Assembly: GCF_002799245.1 (NCBI RefSeq)
Contig: NZ_NEQV01000002.1
Span: 434,001-498,000, forward strand
Direction of reading: 5' to 3'
Source of the DNA: Stenotrophomonas maltophilia
Lineage (GTDB): Bacteria; Pseudomonadota; Gammaproteobacteria; Xanthomonadales; Xanthomonadaceae
DNA length: 64,000 nt
Of this stretch, positions 31,094 through 39,960 are shown one piece after another. The stretch's first letter is position 1, and every line of letters begins with the position of its first letter. Both the position numbers and the translations under genes were made by a program. The notes under the pieces are model-generated. The model was not told the origin of the DNA and ran no database searches. It saw only the letters and a list, made by a program, of their open reading frames with translations.

Positions 31094-33046
31094 TCAGGCG
31101 GTGCGTGCCAGCGCGAGACGCAGCAGTCGTGCGTCCAGGCGTTCGGCGAAATCCCTGGGTGCCTGCAGGCCCATGCGCTGCAGGTACACCGCATCGCCGT
31201 CGCCAGCGGGTTGGCGCAGTGCCGCCCAGACCGTACGCAGCTTGTCGCCGCGGGTCTGCGTGTTGGCCTTCAGCCAGGCCAGCGCTTTCACCAGCACCTG
31301 CTCGATCTCGTTGAAGTCGCTGCCCAGTGGATAGTCCGGCAGGCTGCCATCGGCACGGAACGGTGCCAGCGCCCTGGCCAATGCCTGCGGCGTGTTGCGC
31401 TGCTGCCGCTCCGGATCCGGTTGCGTGGCCACCAGCAGCTTGCGCGAAGCATGCGCCTGCAGCAGCAGGTCGCCCTGGAACGGGGCCTCGGTGATTGCGG
31501 TCATCGCATGCACGCAGTCTTCGTCGGTCATGCCGCGCAGGTCGGCGATGCCATACTCGTTGAGGTAGATGTCGCGCAGGTGGCGCGGGATGGTGGTGTG
31601 GCCGTAGTTCCAGCGCACATTCGATTCGCGCCGGCCCTTGTCATCGCGCGCGGCACGGAACATCAGCACGCTGCGCGCTTCCGGCAGGGCATGGGCCATC
31701 GCCACGAAGTTGTACTGTCCGCCCACGCCGGACACCACGCGGCCATCGTCCAGCGCATCCGACACCGCCGCGCCCAGCGCGGTGGCCATCATGCAGGAGT
31801 TGAAGAAGCGCGCATGGCGGCGCTGCAGGCGCTCCAGCGTCTCGTTGCCGCCGTATAGCTGGTTGATCTCGCTGATGCGGCGCATGCCGATCGCACGGCA
31901 CTCGTCTTCCGGCAGCGTGCGCAGCCACTCGTAGAATTCCGGCGAGCCCAGGTAGAACGCGCCGTGCAGGTACTCGCCTTCGGCGGCCAGGGTGGCGTGG
32001 TCGATCGACAACGTGCTGCCATTCTCGATGCGCTGCATCAGCGCCAGGTCGTCGTGCACCTTGCGCTTGATCACCCCGGTCTGCACCAGTCGGCGGAAGC
32101 CTTCGTTGAGCATCTCGCTGCAGCCGTACAGTCCAACTTCGAACGGATCCAGTCCGCCGATCTCCTGCACCAGCGGGTGGCTGGCCAGCTGCGGATCCAG
32201 TGCATGCAGCACGCGGCGGTAGCGCGCGTTGTCGGTGTGCCGCAGCACCAGCGCATGGCTGAGCGCGTCGGCCAGCGTGCCGATGCCGATCTGCAGGGTG
32301 CCGCCGTCGCGTACCAGCGTGCTGGCATACAGGCCAATGGCGTAGTCGGCGTCGCCGACCGGCTGCCGCGGCAGGCCGAACAGTGCCGGATACGGCGGCG
32401 GCGGGGTGATCACCAGATCGAAGAACGACACATCGACCGTGGCCGAGCCGCCCAGATAAGGCAGTTGCGGATCGATCTCGGCGACCAGCAATGGCCGCGG
32501 CAGGCCCCGCGCGGTCATCGCATCCAGCGTGTCCTGGGTGATGTCGTTGTTGCACGACAGCGAAAGCCGGCGGTCGTTCGGCCGCATCGCCACCTTCTGC
32601 ACGATCACCTGCGGTGCGCGCTGCGCCACCGCGTCGGCGGCGTGGGTGTAGTTCAGGCTGGTATAGCTGGACTGCGCCTGGCGCGAGCCGAGCAGGGCGC
32701 CGGACTGCATGTAGAACTCTTCCACCTGCACGTGGGCCGGCAGCGCGTCGCGCGCGATCGCATCGGCATAGGCCAGGCGCGGGAAATCATCGCCGAAATG
32801 GCGCTGTGCGAACGGCGCCAGGAAGCGCGCTTCCAGGCCGTTGCCGCGTGCCTTCGGCGGATTCAGCGACAGTGCGGTATACAGCTGCAACGGCCGCGCC
32901 GGATCGCGCTCCACGCGTGCATACAGGGCATTGAGCAGCCGATGCGGCTTGCCCAGCGCCAGCGGTGCCCCGATCCGCAGCGGCCCTTCCACGCGCGCAA
33001 ACAACCAGTCGACGGCGGCGTCCAGGTCGGTGAGGTGTTCGGTCAT
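31094..33046 (-). CDS. Acetyl-CoA hydrolase/transferase family protein
   Basis: Members of this family I CoA-transferase group hydrolyse or exchange CoA between short-chain acids, often acetate and succinate. The 650-residue protein contains the two-domain fold. The C-terminal catalytic part holds DDGRVVSGVGGQYNFVAMAHALPEARSV and further on YLNEYGIADLRGMTDEDCV. It is longer than typical 430-540-residue members because of an extra N-terminal stretch and a long middle segment. ATG at 33046, with AGGA 9 nt upstream, is chosen over a longer frame that translates the neighbouring gene. The 34-nt gap to the upstream flavin reductase gene suggests an operon. The true acyl donors are unknown. Confidence 0.85.
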   Translation of the reverse strand: MTEHLTDLDAAVDWLFARVEGPLRIGAPLALGKPHRLLNALYARVERDPARPLQLYTALSLNPPKARGNGLEARFLAPFAQRHFGDDFPRLAYADAIARDALPAHVQVEEFYMQSGALLGSRQAQSSYTSLNYTHAADAVAQRAPQVIVQKVAMRPNDRRLSLSCNNDITQDTLDAMTARGLPRPLLVAEIDPQLPYLGGSATVDVSFFDLVITPPPPYPALFGLPRQPVGDADYAIGLYASTLVRDGGTLQIGIGTLADALSHALVLRHTDNARYRRVLHALDPQLASHPLVQEIGGLDPFEVGLYGCSEMLNEGFRRLVQTGVIKRKVHDDLALMQRIENGSTLSIDHATLAAEGEYLHGAFYLGSPEFYEWLRTLPEDECRAIGMRRISEINQLYGGNETLERLQRRHARFFNSCMMATALGAAVSDALDDGRVVSGVGGQYNFVAMAHALPEARSVLMFRAARDDKGRRESNVRWNYGHTTIPRHLRDIYLNEYGIADLRGMTDEDCVHAMTAITEAPFQGDLLLQAHASRKLLVATQPDPERQQRNTPQALARALAPFRADGSLPDYPLGSDFNEIEQVLVKALAWLKANTQTRGDKLRTVWAALRQPAGDGDAVYLQRMGLQAPRDFAERLDARLLRLALARTA

Positions 33047-33080
33047 GCGCGGCGGTCCTGCGTGTGGGGGAGTGCTGGCA

Positions 33081-33638
33081 TTACAGCATGTCGGGCTTGA
33101 ACCGCCGTCGACGCGAGACCTCCGCACCGGACACCATGAACTGCCCATCGCCGCGGTAATGCACCGTGCGCGGCAGTTTCGGCCGGGGCGCAACGTGGGC
33201 GCGCACGATTTCCCAGATGAACAGGTTGCTCGACGCCACCTGGCTGTCGTCGTACAAGCGGCATTCGAAGCACGAATGGCATTGGCCGACCAGCGGCGCA
33301 CCGACCTCGCGCGCGGGCAGCGCATCGAGCCCGAAACGGGCGAACTTGTCGACCTCGCGGCCGCTGCAGTTGCCGATGTCCACCACGGTATCGAGCAGCT
33401 CCACGCCGGGCACGTTGATCACGCACTCGCCGCTGCCTCGGGCCAGCGCGTGGCTGTGGTTCGCGTCCCACAGGTAGGTGGCGACCAGCGAGGGCGAGAA
33501 ACCCATCACCATGTGCCAGCCCATCGTCATCAGGTTGCGCTGGCCACGCCAGGCGGTGCTGACCAGCACGATCGGGCCGGGTTCAAGGAAGCGGCGGGCC
33601 TGTTCGACCGGGAAATCCTTCTTGGGCAGCGCTTTCAT
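33081..33638 (-). CDS. Flavin reductase family protein (FMN-binding split barrel)
   Basis: The 185-residue protein has the split-barrel flavin-reductase fold. The N-terminal part includes PGPIVLVSTAWRGQRNLMTMGWHMVMGFSPSLVATYLW (key motif VLVST...NLMTMGWHMVMGFSP), typical of the FMN-binding face. ECVINVP and VGQCHSCFECRLYD follow. It probably reduces or merely binds FMN with NAD(P)H; the electron acceptor is unknown. It lies upstream of the CoA hydrolase in the same direction and diverges from the BlaI/M56 operon, sharing a 118-nt gap with its operators. Confidence 0.85.
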   Translation of the reverse strand: MKALPKKDFPVEQARRFLEPGPIVLVSTAWRGQRNLMTMGWHMVMGFSPSLVATYLWDANHSHALARGSGECVINVPGVELLDTVVDIGNCSGREVDKFARFGLDALPAREVGAPLVGQCHSCFECRLYDDSQVASSNLFIWEIVRAHVAPRPKLPRTVHYRGDGQFMVSGAEVSRRRRFKPDML

Positions 33639-33701
33639 CCGGGGCCTGGGGCGGGAGGAATCGATGCTGGCGCAGCGGCGATGAACCCGGAGTCGAGGGG
33701 C

Positions 33702-33756
33702 TTGACAGCCAATTCGATTACGCGCGTAATCGGGGTGTCGATTACGGATGTAAATC
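33702..33756 (+). promoter_or_regulatory. Promoter with two BlaI-type operators
   Basis: A consensus -35 TTGACA (33702-33707) is followed after 17 nt by CGTAAT (33725-33730). The perfect palindrome GATTACGCGCGTAATC (33716-33731) overlaps the -10. A second, imperfect copy, GATTACGGATGTAAATC, covers 33740-33756 and ends at the start codon, with centres 24 bp apart. This layout is what an autorepressed BlaI/MecI-like gene would have. Confidence 0.75.
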
Positions 33757-34122
33757 ATGACCCCGATCAGCGAAGCCGAAGCCGTTGTGATGGAGGTGTT
33801 GTGGCAGCAGGCGCCGCGTAGTGCCGACGAAGTGGTGGCCGCACTGGCCCACCGCGACTGGGCCGAACCGACCATCAAGACCCTGCTCAACCGCCTGCTG
33901 ACCAAGGGCGCGATCGCCGCCGAGCGCGACGGCCGGCGCTACCTGTACCGGCCGCTGCTGCAACGCCAGGCGTGGGTGGAGGCGCAGAGCCAGGACTTCA
34001 TCGGCCGCGTGTTCGAAGGGCGTGTGGCGCCGTTGGTCGCGCACTTCAGCGAACGCGGCCAGTTGAGCGCGCAGGACATCGCCGACCTGAAGAAGCTGAT
34101 CCAGGAGCTGGACCATGACTGA
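33757..34122 (+). CDS. BlaI/MecI/CopY family transcriptional repressor
   Basis: This 121-residue winged-helix repressor starts MTPISEAEAVVMEVLWQQAPRSADEVVAAL. It has the recognition part TIKTLLNRLLTKGAIAAERDGRRYLYRPL (about 38-66) and a C-terminal dimerisation helix region ending LKKLIQELDHD. In characterised systems the repressor is cleaved after a membrane M56 metalloprotease senses a signal; the next gene encodes that partner, overlapping by 8 nt. The two palindromes immediately upstream are the likely operators. No beta-lactamase gene is nearby, so the regulated output is probably the operon itself and possibly the divergent flavin reductase. Confidence 0.92.
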   Translation: MTPISEAEAVVMEVLWQQAPRSADEVVAALAHRDWAEPTIKTLLNRLLTKGAIAAERDGRRYLYRPLLQRQAWVEAQSQDFIGRVFEGRVAPLVAHFSERGQLSAQDIADLKKLIQELDHD

Positions 34123-35317
34123 GCTGCTCGACGGATTGTTGCAGGCCAGCCTGTGGCTGGCAGCGGGTGTGGCCCTGCTGGCAGTGCTGCGGCCGCTGCT
34201 GGTGCGGATGGGCGGTGCCGGGCTGGCCTACCGCAGCTGGTGGCTGCTGCCGCTGCTGCTGGTGGCCCTGCTGCTGCCGTTGCCGCAGGCCGCGCTGCTG
34301 CAGCATGTACCGGCGTTGCCGCTGAAAGTGCTGCCGGGGGCCAGCGACAGTGTGGATGGGCAGTCGCTGCCCGGGGCCTGGCTGTTGCTGATGGCCTGGG
34401 CGCTGGGCATGGGCATCTGCCTGCTGCGCGACCTGCGCGCGCAGCGTCGTTTTGAACGGAACATGGGCCCGCTGAAGCCACGCGCCGATGGCAGCTGGCA
34501 GGCCAGTGGCGATCCTGGCCTGCCGGCACTGGTCGGTCTGTGGCGCCCACGCATCGTGGTCGGCCCCGATTTCGATCAGCAGTTCACTGTGCAGGAACAG
34601 GGCCTGATCCTGCAGCACGAGCGCAGCCACCAACGCAACGGCGATCACTGGGCCAATGGTGCCCTGCTGCTGATACGCGCCGTGTTCTGGTTCCATCCTC
34701 TTCTGTCTTGGGCTGCGCGCTGCTTCCTGCGCGACCAGGAACTGGCCTGCGATGCGCGCACCATGGCCCCGCAGCCGTCGCTGCGCGGCCTCTACGCCAG
34801 CACGCTGCTGAAGGCGCAGCTGGTCCACCCGGTTGCGCCGGCGGTCTGCCATTGGCGCAGCCAACCCGTGTTGAAGGAGCGTATCGCCATGTTGAAGCAG
34901 TCCAGGCGGAAGGCATTGCCGTGGGTGTCGGGGCAGGTGCTGGTGGTCGGGGTGTGCGTGGGAATGGGAGCGGTGGCGTGGGCCAGCCAGGGCAGTACGA
35001 TGGCCGGCAGCCCTGCAGCGGCCGTCGTGGATCGGGAGATCCAGGTCGACAAGATGCCACCGCCGTCCTACCCGAAGTCTGCGATCGAGCAGCGTCAGGT
35101 CGGCGTGGTGAACCTGCGTGTGGAAGTGGATGCGCAAGGGCACCCCAGCGATGTCCGCGTGCTCAGCGCCTCCAATCCGGGGGTGTTCGATGCGGTGTCG
35201 ATCGCCGCTGCGCGCAGCTGGACCTATCGGCCGGCGATGAAGAATGGCAAGCCGGTGGCAGGGGCAGTGAAGATTCCGATCAACTACGCCATGGACGACA
35301 CCGAGGACACGAAGTGA
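34115..35317 (+). CDS. M56 (BlaR1-like) membrane metallopeptidase with C-terminal TonB-like domain
   Basis: The 400-residue protein has N-terminal membrane helices (about 10-30, 38-57, 85-103) and a cytoplasmic zinc protease domain with HERSH at 168-172. A further helix lies near 270-290. BlaR1 has a penicillin-binding sensor after its last helix. Here the periplasmic end is a TonB C-terminal-like domain (about 310-395), MPPPSYPKSAIEQRQVGVVNLRVEVDAQGHPSDVRVLSAS. No serine-lysine penicillin-binding motif is seen. It is probably the signal-transducing partner of the BlaI-like repressor, with a sensor not based on beta-lactam acylation. It overlaps the downstream lipoprotein gene. Confidence 0.88.
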   Translation: MTELLDGLLQASLWLAAGVALLAVLRPLLVRMGGAGLAYRSWWLLPLLLVALLLPLPQAALLQHVPALPLKVLPGASDSVDGQSLPGAWLLLMAWALGMGICLLRDLRAQRRFERNMGPLKPRADGSWQASGDPGLPALVGLWRPRIVVGPDFDQQFTVQEQGLILQHERSHQRNGDHWANGALLLIRAVFWFHPLLSWAARCFLRDQELACDARTMAPQPSLRGLYASTLLKAQLVHPVAPAVCHWRSQPVLKERIAMLKQSRRKALPWVSGQVLVVGVCVGMGAVAWASQGSTMAGSPAAAVVDREIQVDKMPPPSYPKSAIEQRQVGVVNLRVEVDAQGHPSDVRVLSASNPGVFDAVSIAAARSWTYRPAMKNGKPVAGAVKIPINYAMDDTEDTK

Positions 35318-35877
35318 AGCGGGCGCCGCTGTTGATGATGGCGGCGCTGCTGGCAGGATGCGCAACCCAGGATCGCCTGGCCACCGTCGATACCCGCAGC
35401 GAGAATGTCGGCCACCAGCGACTGCAGCCGCAGGCGGGCGGTGGCAGCGGGCAGCTGCAGGCGTATTCGCTGGGTGCGACCGAGGGCTACCGGATGCCGC
35501 AGCTGTACGCGGCGCCGGACCCGGAGGTCGGCGATCGTGATCCGCGCGCGGAGCTGGCCCCGACCACCATCTGCCTGCAGGTGGTGGTTGATGCCAACGG
35601 TGCTGTGGAGCGCAGCCTGCCGTTGACCGATCGCGCTGGGTGCGCGGCAGGTGCCATGCGCGAGAACGCCCCCCTGCTGCAGGCTGCGCAGGAAGCCGTG
35701 GCGATGTGGAAGTACTCGTCAGCAGCGGTCTGCCACTTCGCGGCTGGCAAGGTGCCGGCTGATCGCGGCGACTGCCGCGGCGCCGAGCGGGTTGAGCCGG
35801 TGGCGGTCACCCTGCAGTACGCCTTCACCTTCGAGATCGTGAAGGGCCAGCATGTGGTGCGGATGCAGGGGAAATGA
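35314..35877 (+). CDS. Predicted lipoprotein with TonB-like C-terminal region
   Basis: This 187-residue product of the BlaI/M56 operon begins with GTG at 35314, overlapping the M56 stop by 4 nt. It has the lipobox LLAGC with Cys at 16. After a linker the segment TTICLQVVVDANGAVERSLPLTDRAGC resembles the TonB C-terminal fold present on the preceding M56 protein, and the end (VEPVAVTLQYAFTFEIVKGQH) is beta-rich. Four cysteines in the mature part (in ICLQ, GCAAG, VCHFA and DCRGA) may form disulphides. Function unknown; the shared fold suggests it works at the same periplasmic interface. Confidence 0.78.
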   Translation: MKRAPLLMMAALLAGCATQDRLATVDTRSENVGHQRLQPQAGGGSGQLQAYSLGATEGYRMPQLYAAPDPEVGDRDPRAELAPTTICLQVVVDANGAVERSLPLTDRAGCAAGAMRENAPLLQAAQEAVAMWKYSSAAVCHFAAGKVPADRGDCRGAERVEPVAVTLQYAFTFEIVKGQHVVRMQGK

Positions 35878-35898
35878 TCGCCCACGCTGCCTGGGCAG

Positions 35899-35917
35899 CG
35901 CCGGGCACTGCCCGGCG
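35899..35917. terminator. Hairpin between convergent genes
   Basis: GCCGGGC (35900-35906) and GCCCGGC (35910-35916) form a tight stem of the degenerate GTAG type. It lies between the lipoprotein stop and the stop of the convergent MBL gene, so it may end both transcripts, although no T tract is present. Confidence 0.45.
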
Positions 35918-35933
35918 AGCACAGCGGCGCGAC

Positions 35934-36734
35934 TCAGGCCCCACCCTGGATATTGGCCTTCACCGCCGGCTGCATCAGCTTCGGTTCTTCCAGCGTGGCA
36001 TCACGGGCCTGGCGCACGCTGACGAACTCCGCCTCGGCCACGCCGTCGTGCACATGGATGTTGTGCGCGCGCTGTTCGCCGATGGTGGTTTCGTTGGCGA
36101 AGTCGCGGCCGCCCGGGCCGTAGTCGTGGCAGACGAATACGCGGGTGGCGTCGGGCAAGGCCAGCAGGCGCTGGATCGAGCGGTACAGCTGCGCGGCATC
36201 ACCGCCCGGGAAATCGCAGCGGGCGGTGCCGCCGTCGGGCATGAACAACGAATCGCCGGTGAACAGTGCATCGCCGATCAGGTAGGCGATGCTGTCGCTG
36301 GTGTGGCCGGGCACGGCGATCACCTGGCCATGCAGCTCGCCAACGGCAAAGCTTTCGCCATCGCTGAACAGGTGGTCGAAGATTTCGTCGGCTGCTGGAA
36401 GCTGCAGGCCATAGCGCGGTGCGAACGTGGCCTGCACCGCGCGGATGCCTTCACCGATGGCCAGCGTGGCCTGCGGGAAGCGCTGCTTGAGCCGGCGCCC
36501 GGCCGATACATGGTCGGCATGGGCATGCGTCTCCAGCAGCCAGCGCAGCTGCAGGCCCTGCTGTTCGATGGCCTGCAACGCCGCGCGCAGCGGTGACTCG
36601 CTGCTGGCGTCGGTATCCGGGTCGTAGTCCAGGACCGGATCGATCAACGCCGTCTCGCCACTGGCCGGATCGCTGACCAGGTAGCTGAACGTGTTGCTGT
36701 CACGGTGGAAGAACGACTGCACCCGGACCGGCAT
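35934..36734 (-). CDS. MBL-fold hydrolase, persulfide dioxygenase/Blh-like
   Basis: The 266-residue metallo-beta-lactamase-fold protein has the metal motif THAHADH (69-75), then PGHTSDSIAYLIGDALFTGDSLF with the second His and Asp ligands, and VCHDYGPGGRDFANETTIGEQR near 205. These features match the ETHE1/Blh group, which oxidises glutathione persulfide in sulfide detoxification; the C-terminal EEPKLMQPAVKANIQGG is typical of Blh. A strong Shine-Dalgarno (GAGGAGA) overlaps the end of the upstream nuclease gene, 11 nt away, so the two may be cotranscribed. No sulfide-responsive regulator is next to it. Confidence 0.88.
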   Translation of the reverse strand: MPVRVQSFFHRDSNTFSYLVSDPASGETALIDPVLDYDPDTDASSESPLRAALQAIEQQGLQLRWLLETHAHADHVSAGRRLKQRFPQATLAIGEGIRAVQATFAPRYGLQLPAADEIFDHLFSDGESFAVGELHGQVIAVPGHTSDSIAYLIGDALFTGDSLFMPDGGTARCDFPGGDAAQLYRSIQRLLALPDATRVFVCHDYGPGGRDFANETTIGEQRAHNIHVHDGVAEAEFVSVRQARDATLEEPKLMQPAVKANIQGGA

Positions 36735-36745
36735 CGGAACTCTCC

Positions 36746-37564
36746 TCAGCGCGTGCCGAGCACGCGGTTCAGCAACTGCGCCAGGTTCTCACCGGCCAGT
36801 CGCAGCTGCGCTTCGGCCAGCGGCCGGTAGCGCTCGGTGTATTCGTCACCGATTTTATGCGAGGCCGGATAAACGCCAGCTTGCATGGAGATGCGGCAGC
36901 TGGCTTCGGCCCAGGTCTGCGGGTCGCGCTGCGGGTTGGACTGGCGCGCCAGCTTCGGTGCGCGCTGGCTCTGCAGCAGCGGCAGGTAGCCGGCATCGTC
37001 CAGCTTGCGGGTGTTGAGCATGCCGCTGTCCCACAGTGAGTGCAGGTTGGTACCGCGGTTGCCGAACTGCAGCTGGAAATCGTTGCCGCCCTTGTCGTGC
37101 GCATAGCCAGCGTGCATTGGCTGGTGGATGTCGCCGACCAGGTGCACGACGAACTTCAGCGCCTGCAGGCGCTCGCCGTCGGTCAGGCTGCGGTCGCCAA
37201 GGATGGCGCTCTGTGCCTTCAGGGCTTCGACGATGCAGTTGCCGTTCTTGCAGTGCTTCGGTGCTTCGTAGTGGCAGTTGTCTTCGGCGATGTTGACGTA
37301 GTGCCAGCCGGCCGAGCGACGGCCCAGGCCCGGGTCCTTGGCGCGCAGCTGGTCGGCCCACGGCGCGATGCTGGCCAGGGTGGCGTCCGGTTCGGTGGCC
37401 AGCAGGCGGTCCACTTCGGCACGGGCGGTGGGGGTGAGGCGGGCGTCGGCGACTTCGGCAACCAGGCGGTGGCCTTGCGCGCCCCAAGCGTGTGCGGGGG
37501 CGGAGACGGACAGCAGGGCCGGCGCCAGGGCGGCGGCGAGGAAGAGGGAGTGCAGGGCGTTCAT
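36746..37564 (-). CDS. Secreted S1/P1-type zinc nuclease
   Basis: S1/P1 nucleases cut single-stranded nucleic acids and remove 3' phosphates, using a three-zinc cluster. The 272-residue precursor has a signal peptide ending SAPAHA, leaving Trp27 as the mature N-terminal residue, which ligates zinc in this family. The other ligands are in place: His32, Asp71 (APWAD), His88 (WHYVN), His141/Asp145/His151 (HLVGDIHQPMH) and His175/Asp179 (HSLWD). Several cysteines (CHYE, HCKNGNC) could form disulphides. ATG 37564 is preferred to a GTG two codons earlier. A crystallised S. maltophilia nuclease of this family is known. Confidence 0.93.
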   Translation of the reverse strand: MNALHSLFLAAALAPALLSVSAPAHAWGAQGHRLVAEVADARLTPTARAEVDRLLATEPDATLASIAPWADQLRAKDPGLGRRSAGWHYVNIAEDNCHYEAPKHCKNGNCIVEALKAQSAILGDRSLTDGERLQALKFVVHLVGDIHQPMHAGYAHDKGGNDFQLQFGNRGTNLHSLWDSGMLNTRKLDDAGYLPLLQSQRAPKLARQSNPQRDPQTWAEASCRISMQAGVYPASHKIGDEYTERYRPLAEAQLRLAGENLAQLLNRVLGTR

Positions 37565-37780
37565 GCGCACATTCTAGCGGGGTAGGTGGATGGAAGAGCG
37601 CCTGCCCCTGCAGCCCCCATCCAACATGGCCGCGGAGGCGGATGCAAACGTCAAAGGCAACATCAAGAACAAATGCAGGATCAAAATCCGCATCCTGCAA
37701 TTGCAGGCAGCCATTACGCCTCGGATGTACAGGTTCAGCTCTTGCCTTTGCTTGAGCTGGCACGCGCGCGCAGATCGGAA

Positions 37781-37886
37781 GGGTGGAGAGGGTGGAGTGA
37801 TCGGGACCGTTCGCCGCATGGAGGCGGCGATCGAGCCTGCAGGGACGCATTTACGGTGTTTCCCGATCACTCCACCCTCTCCGCCC
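37781..37886. repeat. Long hairpin element, copy A
   Basis: 26-nt arms (37781-37806 and 37861-37886) pair along their length with one G-T wobble. They enclose a 54-nt centre that contains CGCCGCATGGAGGCGGCG, GAGCCTGCAGGGACGCATTT and ACGGTGTT. The centre is homologous to the centres of copies B (53516-53611) and C (53778-53879), but the arm sequences differ between copies. The rest of the 443-nt gap 37565-38007 contains the ompW terminator and no visible gene. Confidence 0.85.
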
Positions 37887-37913
37887 AACTGCAGAAGCCT
37901 GTGCTTCTCGCAC

Positions 37914-37940
37914 AAAAAAAGCCCCGGCAATCACCGGGGC
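37914..37940 (-). terminator. Intrinsic terminator of ompW
   Basis: Read on the minus strand, the 7-bp stem GCCCCGG / CCGGGGC has a 6-nt loop and is followed by seven T residues. Confidence 0.9.
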
Positions 37941-38007
37941 AACATGCTGCGAGGGTTTTGCGTGTAGCGGGGGAGCGGGGGCGAAGCCCCCGCGCCCAGT
38001 ACACCGC

Positions 38008-38637
38008 TTAGAACTTGAAGACGTAGGACGCGCCGTAGACCAGCGGATCGATGTTGACCGTGCCGATCTTCTCGCCGTTCAACTTCACCTTGCTGTCGAT
38101 GTCGATCCAGCGCATGTCCACGCGCAGGGCGCCCTTCTCGCCGATCGCGAAGTCCACGCCGGCGTGTGCGGCCAGGCCCCACGAATCCTGCAGCTTCAGC
38201 TTGCTGCCGGCCAGCGCACCGGTGGTGTCTTCGCTGAAGAAGGTCGTGTAGTTCACGCCCGCGCCGACGAACGGCGACACCTTGCCCTTGCTGTTGAAGT
38301 GGTACTGCAGGGTCACCACCGGCGGCAGCTGCTTGGTGCTGCCGACGCGGCCCAGGCCGTTGATGTTGATGTCGTGCTTGAACGGCAGTGCGGCCAGCAC
38401 TTCGATGCCCAGGTTGTCGGCGATGAAGTACTCGCCGGTGATGGTCGGCTTGACGTCGTTGTCGACGTCGACCTTCAGGGTGCCGCCGGCCAGCCAGCCG
38501 TTGTTCGACTTCGGTGCCACCTGGTGCACGCCGGCCGAAACGGTCCAGTCGCCCTTGGACTGGGCCATGGCCGGGGCGGCGGCCAGGGACAGGGCGGCGG
38601 CCAGGCTGGCCACGATCAGGGGGGAGGTCTTGCGCAT
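38008..38637 (-). CDS. ompW: OmpW family outer-membrane protein
   Basis: OmpW is an eight-stranded outer-membrane barrel implicated in uptake of small hydrophobic compounds and in stress and anaerobic adaptation. The 209-residue precursor has a signal peptide (about 1-25, ending APAMAQ). It has family segments WTVSAGVHQVAPKSNNG, ADNLGIEVLAALPFKHDI and GLGRVGSTKQLPPVVTLQYHF, and the terminal Phe that BAM recognises (YVFKF). A perfect FNR-type site about 67 bp upstream and a strong terminator make it a single regulated unit, divergent from gap. Confidence 0.94.
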   Translation of the reverse strand: MRKTSPLIVASLAAALSLAAAPAMAQSKGDWTVSAGVHQVAPKSNNGWLAGGTLKVDVDNDVKPTITGEYFIADNLGIEVLAALPFKHDININGLGRVGSTKQLPPVVTLQYHFNSKGKVSPFVGAGVNYTTFFSEDTTGALAGSKLKLQDSWGLAAHAGVDFAIGEKGALRVDMRWIDIDSKVKLNGEKIGTVNIDPLVYGASYVFKF

Positions 38638-38669
38638 GGGGGTGTTCTCGCTGCTGGGTGGATGGGGCC

Positions 38670-39835
<1,166 letters not shown>

Positions 39836-39857
39836 GGCCGGCGCAGATCGCAGACGG

Positions 39858-39886
39858 ACCCCGGCCTGGCCGGGGTTCGTCGTTTA
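39858..39886 (+). terminator. Probable terminator after gap
   Basis: The stem ACCCCGGC / GCCGGGGT has a 3-nt loop and is followed by a weak T-rich run (TCGTCGTTTAT). Confidence 0.65.
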
Positions 39887-39960
39887 TGGGGCCTGCCCTG
39901 TCGTAGCATGGGGCGGTCGACCGCTGCCGCTGGGGCACGGGAACGCAATGGACGCACGCA

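Noticed and set aside
33047..33325. Longer N-terminus for the CoA hydrolase gene.
   Set aside because: The extra 93 codons overlap the flavin reductase gene, and a better start with AGGA is at 33046.
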